Source: Exophiala sp. HKRS030 (lineage: Eukaryota > Ascomycota > Eurotiomycetes > Chaetothyriales > Herpotrichiellaceae). From it: a stretch of DNA of 64,000 bases. Numbering within the stretch: position 1 is the stretch's first letter; every line of letters begins with the position of its first letter. The stretch covers positions 4,650,001 to 4,714,000 of the forward strand of contig JAHWDD010000002.1 of NCBI GenBank assembly GCA_023897205.1, in the 5' to 3' direction. The notes beneath the pieces are model-generated. The model had not been told where the DNA came from. It saw only the letters and a list, made by a program, of their open reading frames with translations, and made no database searches. A program made the position numbers and the translations under genes. This document shows positions 33,054 through 44,313 of the stretch, one piece after another.

Positions 33054-34559
33054 GATGGTATATTTGGCAATATCAAGACCCCTGCGTCAACCAACAGGAC
33101 CTATTAATTCTGATGATCCTGTAACCCAACCACCCAAAATACCAGAGACGTGCCTTAATCATGTACAGCACACTTTCCCAGGCTTTCATGCACGCTCTGT
33201 AAACCAAGAGCCCTGGCTTCTTAGGCAAGCACACAACCGTCGACCTTTTGTTTGTCCAGAAGCTGTCTTATTGAGCCAACCCGTTGTGGACCCTGAACCC
33301 CGAAGAAGGCGCATTAAATCTCAACCATCATGTAAAATGCTCAGCGATGGCCCATGTTTCGTCACTCACGAATCGACAGGTCTTCAAGGAGTGCAGTGAT
33401 GGTTCGCTGAGGACCATGAAGCAGGAAGACCGCCAGTCGTAGTGAAGTCGCGTGAATAGGCCCATGAGCAGGAGCGATTCCCCGATGTCAATATTGGTGA
33501 AACACGACAATCTACGAGGTGAAAGCCAGAGTCTGAGCCAGTCCGTCATGAAGATTCGATGCTGCAAGTTCAAGCCTAGGCTTCAGGGCGAACTCCACAC
33601 TCCATATCAAAGCTAGTGTTCTCATCTCATGAAATCTCTGATATGTGAGATCGAGGGTTTTGGTTACGGTCGAGACCAAAGGATGTTCTAGTTAGACACT
33701 ACAAGAATGAGATAAATTCTTGAGGAGTTTGTGATGATTACTGTGCTATCGACATCTTCAAGCAGCCTCGTCAGCATGGGATCAGGCGCTGCTAGTGCAG
33801 CTTGATAATCTAACGCTGACGAGGTGCTTGCTTTTTTGGACAACCGATCTGAAGTCCTCCACTGACATCGATCTCTGTGCTGTTACGGTCCCGTTCGATC
33901 ACACAATCATGATGACCGGTTCCGAGTTTGACAATGGCTGCTATTTGACATGTTCACATATTGCGCACAGCTGCCAGTGGACATCAGTTAGATTCAGCCT
34001 CTGCAACTGCCGTTATCAGTCTCGCTACCTTGTTACTTTTTCTGGGAGTGATTAGGATGACTCACCACGGTTGTGTGGAAGTGCAATTGCAGCAGTGCTG
34101 CGGGGACAACGACACAGTCAGATGAAAAGCTGCTCATGGAAACTCGCGGTTCAAAGTATTGAGAAATGAGTCGTTCCATGTCTCGTTGAGTCCTACGGAA
34201 ATCGACTCTTGTACAAAAAACGGACCGCCAGGGCCCCTCTCTCGATAAAATTTCTCAGTGGGATTGAGGAGATCACGAGATCAACCTTTAGATCGAAACT
34301 CCTACGTCCCAAATTGTGAACCCTGTACAGAATTTGTCATGAAGCATGCACAAGCGTACTAAATTATTGTGACTATCTCTGAGTTAATGGAGCACTGTGC
34401 CCTTCAAATAGGATACCTAGGACAAGTTAATGGAATATTGCACTGAAAAAGGCCCTTCTCTTCGCGGTGCACCGTCCAGGGCGCGGATGATCTTCGCCGG
34501 TCGAAGTGGGCTCCATACTCAATAAAAGCCGTACCACGAGAAATCTCGACTTGCCACGT
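33054..34559. other. intergenic, no supported gene
   Basis: 3' flank of dihydropyrimidinase, then about 1.3 kb of short frames with no domain. Confidence 0.45.
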
Positions 34560-35450
34560 TCAGTCATCCAGACCGAGGTGGGATATGTTGCAAGAAACAT
34601 ATCGGTCGAAGTCAGACAATTCTCCGAGGTTATCGTCGTTCTCTAAGCCCACCAAGCTGTTTGTAGCTTCGTCTCGGTACTGTGTCACAATGTCGTCATT
34701 CAGCTTCAATCTCTCCATTAACCTCTCCCTCAATGCCGGGAATGAGATATTCCCAAGCACTAGAATTGCAATGATGTCGTGGTAAAACCATACCGTGACT
34801 TTCATGGCCGATGCTCCAGCATTCCCTTCATGCTGGATGATGCTGAAGCTTGTGTTAAGCTGCTACCCTGAGAGTGTAGGAATGGTGTACGTGTGAGGTT
34901 ATCAAGTCTGCGATACCATTGAGGACTGCCCAAAAGACTGCCTCTGGTAAATTTCGTAGATCGACTCGGAGGTATAATACTGGCCTCGGCATTGCCATAA
35001 CCACTGCTAGGGTGAATAGAGCACAGTTGCCCCTATCCCAATATAGCGTAGTTCATAACACACTCGAATATTGATGATGTCGAAAGAATACCTTGACTTT
35101 CATGGCTGATGTTGACTTACTCCTCTTCATACTATGTGGTGCCGACACCTGTGTCAAGTGGCTACCTTGAGAGTGTAGGAATGGCAGACTCTGCATGCGA
35201 TACAGCTGGACTTCCACCGGATTGAAATGGCTTGTAAGGTCGTGGTTCGTTTAAGTGTGGACGAACATACCGCGACTCCCCACCGCGACTCGTCGAGATT
35301 GACACAAGATATGATGATGCTGTGTCTGTCAGCGAGTGCTGGATTGGTGAGGTATTTGCCTTGATTCCTACTTGGAAATCAAGAATTGCCTCATCGACCA
35401 TTTTCTTTACGGGCGGTGAAGTGTAATGCATTCATGGTGGACTTGTGGGT
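34560..35450 (-). pseudogene. decayed coding remnant with an internal tandem duplication
   Basis: Several minus-strand frames look coding but do not form a gene. One (34560-34805) starts MKVTVWFYHDIIAILVLGN. Another (about 34810-35000) has Ser/Arg-rich text ending TPFLHSQGSS. A third (35162-35431) overlaps a diverged second copy that reads PFLHSQGSHLTQ. The two copies share the same order of sequence 299 bp apart but differ in frame and stops. This suggests duplication of an exon-bearing segment followed by decay. The family is not recognised. Confidence 0.4.
34765..35190. repeat. tandem duplication, about 125-bp homologous segments offset by 299 bp
   Basis: 34765-34890 and 35065-35190 align. 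Both contain GATGTCG..., then ACTTTCATGGC(C/T)GATG, and end in GAGAGTGTAGGAATGG. The intervening parts are diverged. It is an old local duplication. Confidence 0.65.
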
Positions 35451-35665
35451 AATCCTGTTGTCCATGAATCCACGAGTTTCAGGTTGACGAGGAACATCTA
35501 CAATCGATGAGCAGGAGTACCAACAGGAGTTAGTACAAGGAACAACATACCAGTTACGTGGCATGGGACCGATGCTCATGACGTTCTCAGACTGCAACTA
35601 TCGTCACACCCACAGACGGAAAGTATAATTTAATTTTTTTCTTTTTTCAATTTGCTGAATTCTCA

Positions 35666-35880
35666 GTTGCCTTCCTTTGACTCGATCCTGTCGTACTTCG
35701 AGTGGCTTGAATTGTACATATTAACTTGTTTACCGACTTCTTTCGTTGCCTTGCTGTGACTCGTTTCTGTCGTACTTCGGGTCGCTTGTATATTGTTCTT
35801 TTACCCTTAATCCATTTACTGAGCTCTTCAGTGCCTTGCTCTGGCTCGTGCCTGTCGTACTTCGGGTCGCTTGGGTCGTT
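35666..35880. repeat. three tandem copies of a 79-85 bp unit
   Basis: Each unit carries GTTGCCTT(C/G)CT.TGACTCG..CCTGTCGTACTTCG.GT.GCTTG. They begin near 35666, 35745 and 35830. On the minus strand the units read as repeated Asp-Pro-Lys-Tyr-Asp-Arg-like text (SDPKYDRHEPEQG, SDPKYDRNESQQG), but no complete gene contains them. Confidence 0.7.
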
Positions 35881-36104
35881 GGCCACGTCTTAGTAGCAGT
35901 AGGAGCAGGCCCGTTAACAGCACGAGACGCCGGTTGAAGTGATCCCACGACTGCAGCAGAGTCTTTAGTCTTTCCGCCTGATCCCAGTTTCGTACAATGC
36001 ACTGCTGAAAGCCAGTGGGACCGCTGGAACAGCCTGTCCTCGCTGTTCTATACACTGCTGTCTTGCTGAGGTATAAGTTTTCTGAGGAGGGGCTGGTGCA
36101 CTCT

Positions 36105-36306
36105 GAGACTTGACGACCTGCACCTTCTTCAAGACCTTTATGGCGTAGAAACGCTGGTTGTGCTTGGATTGGATGAGGTGAACTCGACCGAATGAACCGG
36201 TTTCCAGGGTTCTCAGCATGCGTCTTCCCAATGGTTGTGCTTGGAATTGGACGAGGTGAACTCGACCGAATGACCCGGTTCCCAGGGTACGAAAAATGTG
36301 CTTCAT
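36105..36306 (-). pseudogene. fragment of a protein kinase A catalytic subunit (N-lobe), P-loop duplicated
   Basis: The minus strand encodes [18 protein letters not shown] followed by [17 protein letters not shown]. This is the glycine-rich loop and the ATP-anchoring lysine region characteristic of cAMP-dependent protein kinase catalytic subunits. Just upstream a second copy of the loop reads [17 protein letters not shown], 77 bp away. Nothing of the rest of the kinase (HRD, DFG, APE) follows; the frame passes into Ser/Pro-rich text. It is therefore a captured or decayed exon fragment and not a kinase. A short frame ATG...CCATAG at about 36484-36543 may be another relic. Confidence 0.65.
36155..36290. 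repeat. direct duplication of the kinase P-loop segment (period 77 bp)
   Basis: Copies at 36155-36212 and 36232-36290 share TGGTTGTGCTTGGA.TTGGA(T/C)GAGGTGAACTCGACCGAATGA.CCGGTT(T/C)CCAGGGT. They differ at only a few positions, so the duplication is fairly recent. Confidence 0.8.
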
Positions 36307-39029
36307 AAAAGCACTTGCAAGGAACGAAGTACTGGGAGGCCCACAAAGGGCCAGTTGGAGATTTCCACTTGATTTTGGAAGGTACTATGGGTCAAGATCA
36401 GCAATTGCATTCTTTTTAAGATGAAAATGAATCGAACGTACAATTACTCAAGCTCAGGGTCGGCTCTGACTTGACATTGTCAATTGTGACTATGGGCCTC
36501 CATTCTGTGCAAAGGTTTGACCTGCGTTGTTCATTGCAGGAGGTGCCATTTGAGAGACGTTGTAAGTCTGCATATTATACAGCCAGGAAGAAAGAGAAAA
36601 AATGTTTGCCGGACCCATGTTGATTATAGCACAAATTTTTACTGCCCAAGAGCAGATTGCTGCGTTCAGGCAGCTAGCTGTCGAGAAACCAAGCCCAGGA
36701 CTCTACCCAAAGGCACAAGGAAGACGACTCTCAAAACCGCGGCCACCACCGCCAGGAGGAGAACCCACAGCACCAAAGTCATGGTGTGAGAGGAGGAGAG
36801 AGGAGAAGAGCGGGTTGTCGAAGAGGCTTTTCCTTCAGAATTAGCTCATTCGATCTTAGAAGGCTGTCGAAGAGATCAACTTACAGCGGAAAGGAAAGAT
36901 TTGGAGGTTTTGAGGCCTGTTGAATTGTTTTGACTGGCTGAGAGGATGCTGAGATTTGATTTGCTTGATCCAAGAAGAAAAAAAGCGGTTTTCAGTGAGG
37001 TTTGACTTGTCAAGATTGTATAAAAAGGTGGTGTTGAGGAAGAAAAAATGACAAAAGATCAGGAAGTGGGTCCATTGACCAGCCTCACGATCTAAATGAT
37101 CAGGCAGCTACGGCAGATCACGCCTGAATGCCATTCTCTCTTCACTGCGTCGGCAGACCGCTAGTTGAGGACCGATTTTGGCGTCAGGATGGCTCAATGG
37201 TAAGGCTCTTGAAAGGGGGTGAGCCGGCCACGAAGCACAGGCAGGTTCAAATGAGCATTTAGGGCACAGCATTACAGGTGGATGACTTATTATTGCTAGA
37301 ATAGGTACAGAGGAGAGGTTTAGTCTGTGTTTTGGATACTAATCATGATAAATCGGACAGCTTGCTTTGTTGATTGAGCTTCTCGTTGGAAAAACACACG
37401 AATTCAAACCAGTGTAGAACTTTTAGCTAGTTTTATAGCTCCACAAACCCACACTTCGATGGCATCAATGACTTCTTTGGCCTGGCACCAAAGCAGAGGA
37501 GAATGTGCTCGTCTGCCTTCGTGGAAACCAAGGTTGATGGTTGCATAGCTCCCTCCCAGTAGTCCTACAGTTTACCGCAGAATCCCTGACGAGAACTTCA
37601 TTTTCCAGATGTGGCGGAGCTGCCATCTCGTAAAAGATCAGGGCGTTTGACGCCATTCGGGTACGTCGTAAAATAGGAGATAAGGCACAGCGAAGCCACA
37701 GCCCAAGGCTGCATCGAGGGAAGAGAGATTGGAGATCAAGCGGCTGGTAAATTTGTTGTTGGATAGCCTTGAACAAGAGTCCTTGTATCATCGATGAGGT
37801 TAGCTTGCGTTATCAAGACTGTAGCAAGAATTAAATGCAAAGAGCTGCTTTAATGAATAGCAAAAGAATACGTACTCACCAAAGAATTCTGTAAGTATGA
37901 AAACAGGCCCCTTTGTGACTCTGGCAAGGCAGAATCGATCAAGTCAGAGCCCGACACGGGTGTGATAGAATTCGACTGTATGAGAACGAAGGCAACAAAT
38001 AGAGGGAGCGAAGCTATGGGTGCCACAGCCTTACGGATGAGACGTGGCCAAGTCCGTGAATCTCCAGAAAAGTGTACGAAGGAAACGCTGATTAGACGTA
38101 AACGACGGAGTCAAAGCCTCAAGATCTGTGAAAGAAGGACTCTTGGTGATAGAGAATGGCAAAAAACGAAGATAGAGATCTACGAGAAAGGGAAAGATAG
38201 AAGGCTGGAGGAAGAATGGCGAGGAGGTGAATGTTGGAACACCCTAGAACATGAAAGACAGAGACTTCGCAGACCAAATGCCGGTCCTGCCCTTGATCAC
38301 CGAGGTCTGCTTCTCTTCTCCCTGGGACTCATGCAGTAACCCGCATGCGTTGTATCAACAGGGGCAAACTCAGTAGGCCAGCATCTTTGCTTTCACACGA
38401 ACAATTTATGGATTGCCAACACGCCAGTGCTTGCAAGGGGTAAAGCAGGACACAATGCGTGGCTGGTAGGCTTGGATGCTGCTCAGTCTCAACAGATCGT
38501 CCCAACCATCCAGCAAGACCTCCTTGCCCTTTTTCAATGGATCCACGCACAAGGGGGAAGAGATTTTGATCAGAGGAGAAGTGGGACGAGCGATGATATC
38601 AATTCAATGTCTTCTACCGATCACAGAATTCAGGAGGATCTATGATCTTGGAGGTGCAGCTGGACGGGCATGGCCATTGAGATCATGGTAGAATAGCAAA
38701 GTATGACATTGCTTTGATTGTGGGATAAGTTGGCTTTGCAAAGCAACTACTCTCCTCGTAAGATCTTGCCATTTTGGAAGTTGACGGTTCTGGGACCATA
38801 TGTTGTTGCCAAAGGAAGACGCCTCATTTCTTCCCCTTTCACAGATACTGGCTCACAAAATCTGCAGCGAGGATGCCTGAATCCTGTGAGTTCAAGGCTC
38901 AATGAAAATCTCGCTAATTGAGGTGGTCTGTACTTCTATTTTTCTGTTGCCCTTGCTGTAGATCCAGAACGATGCGAACAAGTGATCAAATGTTCGCATG
39001 ATTTGTAGTCAAAAGAGTTGAATCTTAGG
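36307..39029. other. intergenic, no supported gene
   Basis: This 2.7-kb stretch has scattered frames of 60-125 codons on both strands, none with recognisable domains. A weak A-box/B-box-like pair near 37190-37255 was examined and rejected as a tRNA. It may contain more decayed remnants like those just upstream. Confidence 0.4.
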
Positions 39030-41000
39030 TCAAGGTGCGTACCGAAAGCCTTGCACTCCCTCTAGAACAACACCCTTTTCATCTGCCTCTCGGTTCCTTC
39101 TCTTCAAGTGGAAGCTCATCGCCATGGTGCCAAACAAATAAAAGAACTGCATCCCAATCGTAGCCCACATTCCTGGGAAATATCTTGGTGCATCCTGAGC
39201 CCGGAAGATAGTCGACCCAGTAATCCCGCCAGCAGCCCCAGCAGTGATCATTGCTGCTGCCACTAGACCTTTCTTCTGTGGCAACGCTGTCTGGTTCTGC
39301 CCGTAGGCGAGAGATCCTGGGACGTTTGCTTGAGTACCGAAAACTGCAAGGAAGGTTCCGAACAGACGGACACCGGGTGGTTTGGCGTAAAGGACAATGA
39401 GGAGACCGGTGATACCAATCAAAGAGTGCGCGCACAGGAAACTGTAAACAGGGTCAACATTGTAACCGCAACATGAACAAAGCGAGCACCTACGGCCATC
39501 GCAGCTTCATTCTGTCAGAAAGCCATGCTGAAGCAATAGTGGCCACAACTGTGAACAACTGTGAGGGTCATGTTAGCACTGATTCTGTGTTAGGGGAAGT
39601 AGATAGCAAACTCACATAGGGAGGGCTTGTAAGGATCTGAGCTAATGCATAACTGAAGCCCATTCCTTGTCGAAGAATGATAGGGATGAAATAGGCCAGC
39701 GAGTAGACAGATGAAGCGGAGACGTAGTATTGTAGGCAGCTGGCGGAGTGAAAATGTTAGCTCAAAATCCATCATCTGACCCCCTCCTCTTCCTCCCCAC
39801 AATCTTCCACTTACAAAAATCCCACTTTCCAATCAAAGAGCATTCTGAGACCCTGGAACAGCGTTGGATGCTCGTACTGTCGGCCAGATCTTTCGTTCGC
39901 AATTCGCAAAGTCGCAATGTGCCTCTGGCGATCGTTCAACCACCGACTGCGCTCAGGGACTAATGTCTATTAGCAAGTCTTCCCCGTCCCACTCATTCAG
40001 AGCAAATTGCAAGGAAAACTCACACTCTCCAAGGAAGAAGGGGGCAAGAAGGCCGCAAAAGACAGTGATTGCTCCCTCGATGATGAAGATCCAACGCCAA
40101 CCTTCACGGTATTTTCCACTCCCGGCTCGAATCAAAGACAAGCAGTAGGCGAGCTTCCAGGTGTCAGTGGGATCTGACGAGACGTGCGGAGAACGAAGAA
40201 CTCACGATGCCATTGAAACCCGAGGCAAGCAAAGATGCCATATAGAAGGTCGAAACTCGTCTAGCCGTCTCATACGTTTTGTACCAGGAGGAAATGATGA
40301 AGATCGCACCAGGGAACACTGAACCACGTTTAGTCAACGCATCTTATGCTGCACGAATAAAGGAATGCAACACTGACATCCTGCCTCGAAAAGTCCCAAG
40401 AGCAGTCTCAGTATGGTGAGAGGTATCCACGAGTCAACGAAGCCCATGGCAAGCACGCATACTCCCCAACAGGTGATCAGAAAGCTCAACCACCATTTGG
40501 CACCCACTCGTCGAATGATCTAGCCATCGTCAACGCGCCAATTCCACAGAAAAAGAATGAACAAATCGCACCAGATTGCTAGGTATCTCGAACAAGGCAT
40601 AAGTAATGAAGAATAAAAGAAGAGCAATAGAATATCGGGATCCTGCAGCAAGTGTGAGTTCCCTGTTACACAAGACCATCGATGCCAAATGTGCTCACCA
40701 ATTGTCAGCTCTAGACTCTTCCCCATCCCGGCGATATACGCGGCCGAAATGTTTGATCGATCAAGCAACGATAGACCAAATACCACGGAAAGATACGACA
40801 GAATGCGCCAATCGATCCGGCGGCTGTCCTCATCGTCAGGATCATTTGACAAGTACTGAGAAGTGCACAACATACACCAATTTTCGCTCTTCCTCTGCGG
40901 TCCAATCCTCCTCCACAATGTGCTTCTCCTGCGACAGGACATCGTGGTCAAGATCACTCTTTTCGATCTGGTCCACCGTGTCTTCTTTCCTTTCAGCCAT
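39030..41000 (-). CDS. MFS anion:cation symporter, allantoate permease-like, ten exons
   Basis: A second Dal5/ACS-family carrier of 483 residues is split by nine introns of 52-75 nt. The exons fit in phase: 40876-41000, 40699-40823, 40572-40642, 40378-40519, 40206-40318, 40024-40153, 39815-39959, 39616-39739, 39494-39558 and 39030-39441. The N-terminus is acidic (EEDWTAEEERKLV), then RRIDWRILSYLSVVFGLSLL and DRSNISAAYIAGM (TM1 motif), YALFEIPSNL (TM2), LRLLLGLFEAG and FPGAIFIISSWY (TM4-5), GWRWIFIIEG before the central loop, and a C-terminal half with GLVAAAMITAGAAGG. The tail is cytosolic. The intron-rich structure contrasts with the two-exon carrier at 1.4 kb, so the two are distant paralogues. 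Ligand candidates are allantoate, nicotinate or related anions. Confidence 0.9.
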
Positions 41001-42167
41001 ATCTCAGATTACGCGGTACAATTGATTGAAGTATTTCAAACCACTGCGAAAAATTCCTCAATCTGGGCAGAGTATACAAGCCAGGCTAAGAGGATATCAG
41101 AGCCATCTTGACAGGATCCTCGCACTCCATATAAATCTTCCAGGATTTGATTCATACTGGGGTTGACTCCGCCTGCTTGACCTCGGTACCTTGGTCTCGA
41201 CCTATACATCAGGATGACGACTCAAAAGTGCAGAGAGCAGGAAACGCGTCGGATTCCATTCAACGTGCATGCCCGAGGGACAAGAAGTCTTGGTACTCCA
41301 GTTGCAGTCTTGGCTCTCTGCCAAACTGTGCTCGGCAAAGACAAAGTCATTCTTGGCTTACCAGCAAAGCTTGGGGTAGAGAAGCTTGTGAACCAATAAG
41401 ACTAGCAAGCTTGCCTTACCTTGAGGGTAGATACAATCAGAGTTTCCTCACGGTCGAATGATGTACCCAGGCACGTCAGGTTGACATTCAAGCAATGGTT
41501 TGTTCACAAGACAAATAACAACATGATACAAAAATATGCCCAACCGTATGGCTCAAAGCGACAGAAGCATAACCAGAAAGTCTACAAAAATGCTAAGTGA
41601 CGATCATGAGGTGGAAGGCTTGCGAGGCAAAACTCTTTTGTCGGGCCACAAACTTGGACAACAAGGACAAAAGTATATGCGGCGAAGGAGCTTGCATCGG
41701 CGAACAACCTCGGTGGGGGTGGCGGCATCACGCGAGAGAGATGTGGAGGTGGACCTCCAACCGACTTGTTCTGTGGGGATCATTGTCAGATCCTGAGTGC
41801 ATGCCTCGTAAAGCGATCTGCAGGTTGACCTCGTTTTGCCTGACTCGTATCTGCCAGATGCGGTCACACTGAGCATTTCGAGTTTCTTGCAAGCAACCTC
41901 GAAAAGCCAGACAGCAGAAAAACAACAACTTATGCCAGTTTAGGCAGTCGCATTATGGCCGTCGGCACCTTTCGCTCAAGCTTTCAACGCCCAGCAACAC
42001 TGACTGCGGCTCGTGGTCACGATGAAGAAACGGCATTTACCGAGCCCGACGAACAGAGTCAACCATTTGCAGACCATTAAGTTTATTGTGCCATGGCTCG
42101 AGATACACATGTGCTACTATTTCATAGGAACAACGAACACGCTCAGCCTACCACTCCCTGATTGATT
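41001..42167. other. intergenic, no supported gene
   Basis: Upstream region of the MFS gene and 3' flank of the P450. Frames around 41536-41876 overlap on both strands and lack features. Confidence 0.45.
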
Positions 42168-43881
42168 CTATGACTCGGAGTAATAATCCTTTGTCCGATC
42201 CGCCGCAGCAGCCAATGCCTCTTGTATCACACTCTCGTCATGCCTGGGGATCAACTTGACTTTGAAGTCTCTTGGGATGGCCACTAGAGCGGACTTGAAC
42301 TGGTTGTAGTCGACATAATCCGTGTTTGGCGGTTCATCATCACTCGCCACAATCTTGTAACATGACAATAACCGAATCAAAGCAGTATACAAAAGACGGC
42401 TGGCGATGAACTGGCCTGAGCAGGCACGTGAGCCAGCACCAAATGAAAAATGCTGGATTCCCTGGCTGGATTTTTCTTCGGGAACGCCCGAGGTAGGATT
42501 TGATACGAAGTCGTCGTTCAACCAACGCTCCGGGTTGAATTCACTGCCTGATGGGCCAAAATGGTCGACATCGTGGTTTGCGGCTTGAGCATTGATCAGG
42601 ATCATGGTCTTGGCAGGGATTCTTGCACCATTCCATTCGATGTCTGTCACTGTCTTACGAGGTAAGGACATTGCGCTGACGGTATAGTAACGTGCAGCTT
42701 CTTTGATGATGGCGTTCACATAGGGAACTTTCTCCTCTTGGAAGCTATTGGCCCAGATGGAGTTCAGATCCGGGTAGTATCGCTTGATATCCTCATACGC
42801 ACGATCTTGGAAAGCTTGTCCCTCTTTGGTGGATAGAGAACCGATACAAGATGTCAGGGTGCCGGGAATTGTTTCAAAGCCTCCTGAGACCAGTGAGAGG
42901 CATATTGACGAGACTTCGACTCCTGTGAGCTTGGTCTCCTCGTCTTTTAAGATAGCCGCACTGATGCACGGTTTGTCAGTCCCCTTCTTGATCATCTCGC
43001 GTACTTTATTCAGGAGGAAATTGAGATATTTGTCTCTTCGATCACGCAGTTCTTTCGACCGCTTGTTCTTCTCGTTGTTGGGCAGATACCGCAGTGCCGG
43101 GACATAGTCCTGGTAGTTCTCCGAGGCCGATCGGAGTAGAGAAATGGCTGATCCCACATGCAAGATCTCGCGAAGCATCTCGTCGTACACGCTGTCCATG
43201 CGGATGCCGTAGCATAGGGTCAAGGTCGTGTTCAACGCATACCGCTGGATATAAGGACGAACACCAATCTCCACCTCTCCATTTTTGCTGTCGCGAAAAA
43301 GATCCCGTACGATGCAATAAGACTCCAAGTCAAACATATCAAAATAACCTCTCATGGCTGGTCGCCCGAGTGCCTGGCCGGCGGCTTTGCGCTTGTTTTT
43401 GCACGACGTATCCCACGGACTCGAGCCGATGGTAAAGCCTTGCGTTGATGAGATGACACCGTGGAACGTGTACAGTGTAGGCCGGTCGATGACGGCTGTT
43501 TGATGCCCCACGAGCATTTGCTTAGCATCGTCGAATGAGCTCACCACCACGGCGCGCGTATTCCCCAGTCGGATCTGGAATACCGATTGCCGATACTTCC
43601 GCCACCATTTCTCACACACTGTTGCGTGGTCTTCGCCCAATTGCAGTAGATGCCCGAATATTGGGATCGCTCCAGGAATCTCTGGAATGCCTTTGATCCG
43701 CGGAATGTCTGTTGACGTCGACCACTGTGTTGATGAAGTCAGCAACGAGAGTCTGTTGTGTAAGTTGAGGCTCTTTGTGTCTTACCCAATAGAGCGCGAA
43801 TATTATGATACCAGACAAGGCAACCCACTTCGTCGTTTCATACTCAAATGCCTGCAGCAGGCCTGCGACAGATAGAGCCAT
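42168..43881 (-). CDS. cytochrome P450, CYP504-like (phenylacetate hydroxylase type)
   Basis: This microsomal P450 has 550 residues from two exons, 43786-43881 and 42168-43724, joined in phase 0 across a 61-nt GTAAGA...CACAG intron. Exon 1 encodes the membrane anchor (KWVALSGIIIFALYW). The mature part opens with a proline-rich hinge (IPEIPGAIPIFGHLLQLG). The region DRPTLYTFHGVISSTQGFTI closely resembles fungal CYP504 enzymes, which hydroxylate phenylacetate or its 3-hydroxy derivative on the way to homogentisate. The I-helix reads SGGFETIP in place of AGxDT. The ExxR motif is KEAARYY, and the haem loop FGAGSRACSG places the cysteine near residue 465. A more upstream ATG (43977) exists, but 43881 gives a normal anchor. 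The SDR gene is divergent from it. Confidence 0.88.
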
Positions 43882-44313
43882 TGTTTCCCGCCCGAAAGTC
43901 AGATCCGATATCACAGTACCGGGAATGATCGATAGGCTTAGATTTTTTCCTTGCAGCGCGCCGAAGTTCAATGGCACTATGCAATCCCGACCCGGACCAA
44001 CGAGCTACTTTATATATCATTCGATCGCGGAACACTTTGCACGAGAAGAAGCTTTGCAAGTACCCTTGACACCAGCGCTGTAGTTGGCAGCGGGGTTCTG
44101 CGAGACCATCTGGCCCCAGTGGACCTCATCTGACGGAGAAGTACGACGACATGGACCCGCGCGACGGCCTTGCCCGCTCACAGAAAGCATTGCCTTTCGC
44201 ACGCCACATGACATTTAGACTATTCCGGGGTACAGCGGAATGCTTTTTTTTCTAAAAAGGGAAAGGAAGAAGCATGAGATTGTCGTGGTCCGAGTCTCTT
44301 CGTGGCTAAGATC
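43882..44313. promoter_or_regulatory. shared divergent promoter of P450 and SDR genes
   Basis: A 432-bp intergenic region separates two genes transcribed away from each other. A TATATA element lies near 44011-44016. The arrangement would allow joint control. I could not identify a specific operator. Confidence 0.45.

Noticed and set aside
37182..37270. tRNA-like or SINE-like A and B boxes (TGGCTCAATGG ... GGTTCAAAT)
   Set aside because: The B box departs from consensus at its end and I could not pair an acceptor, D or T stem.
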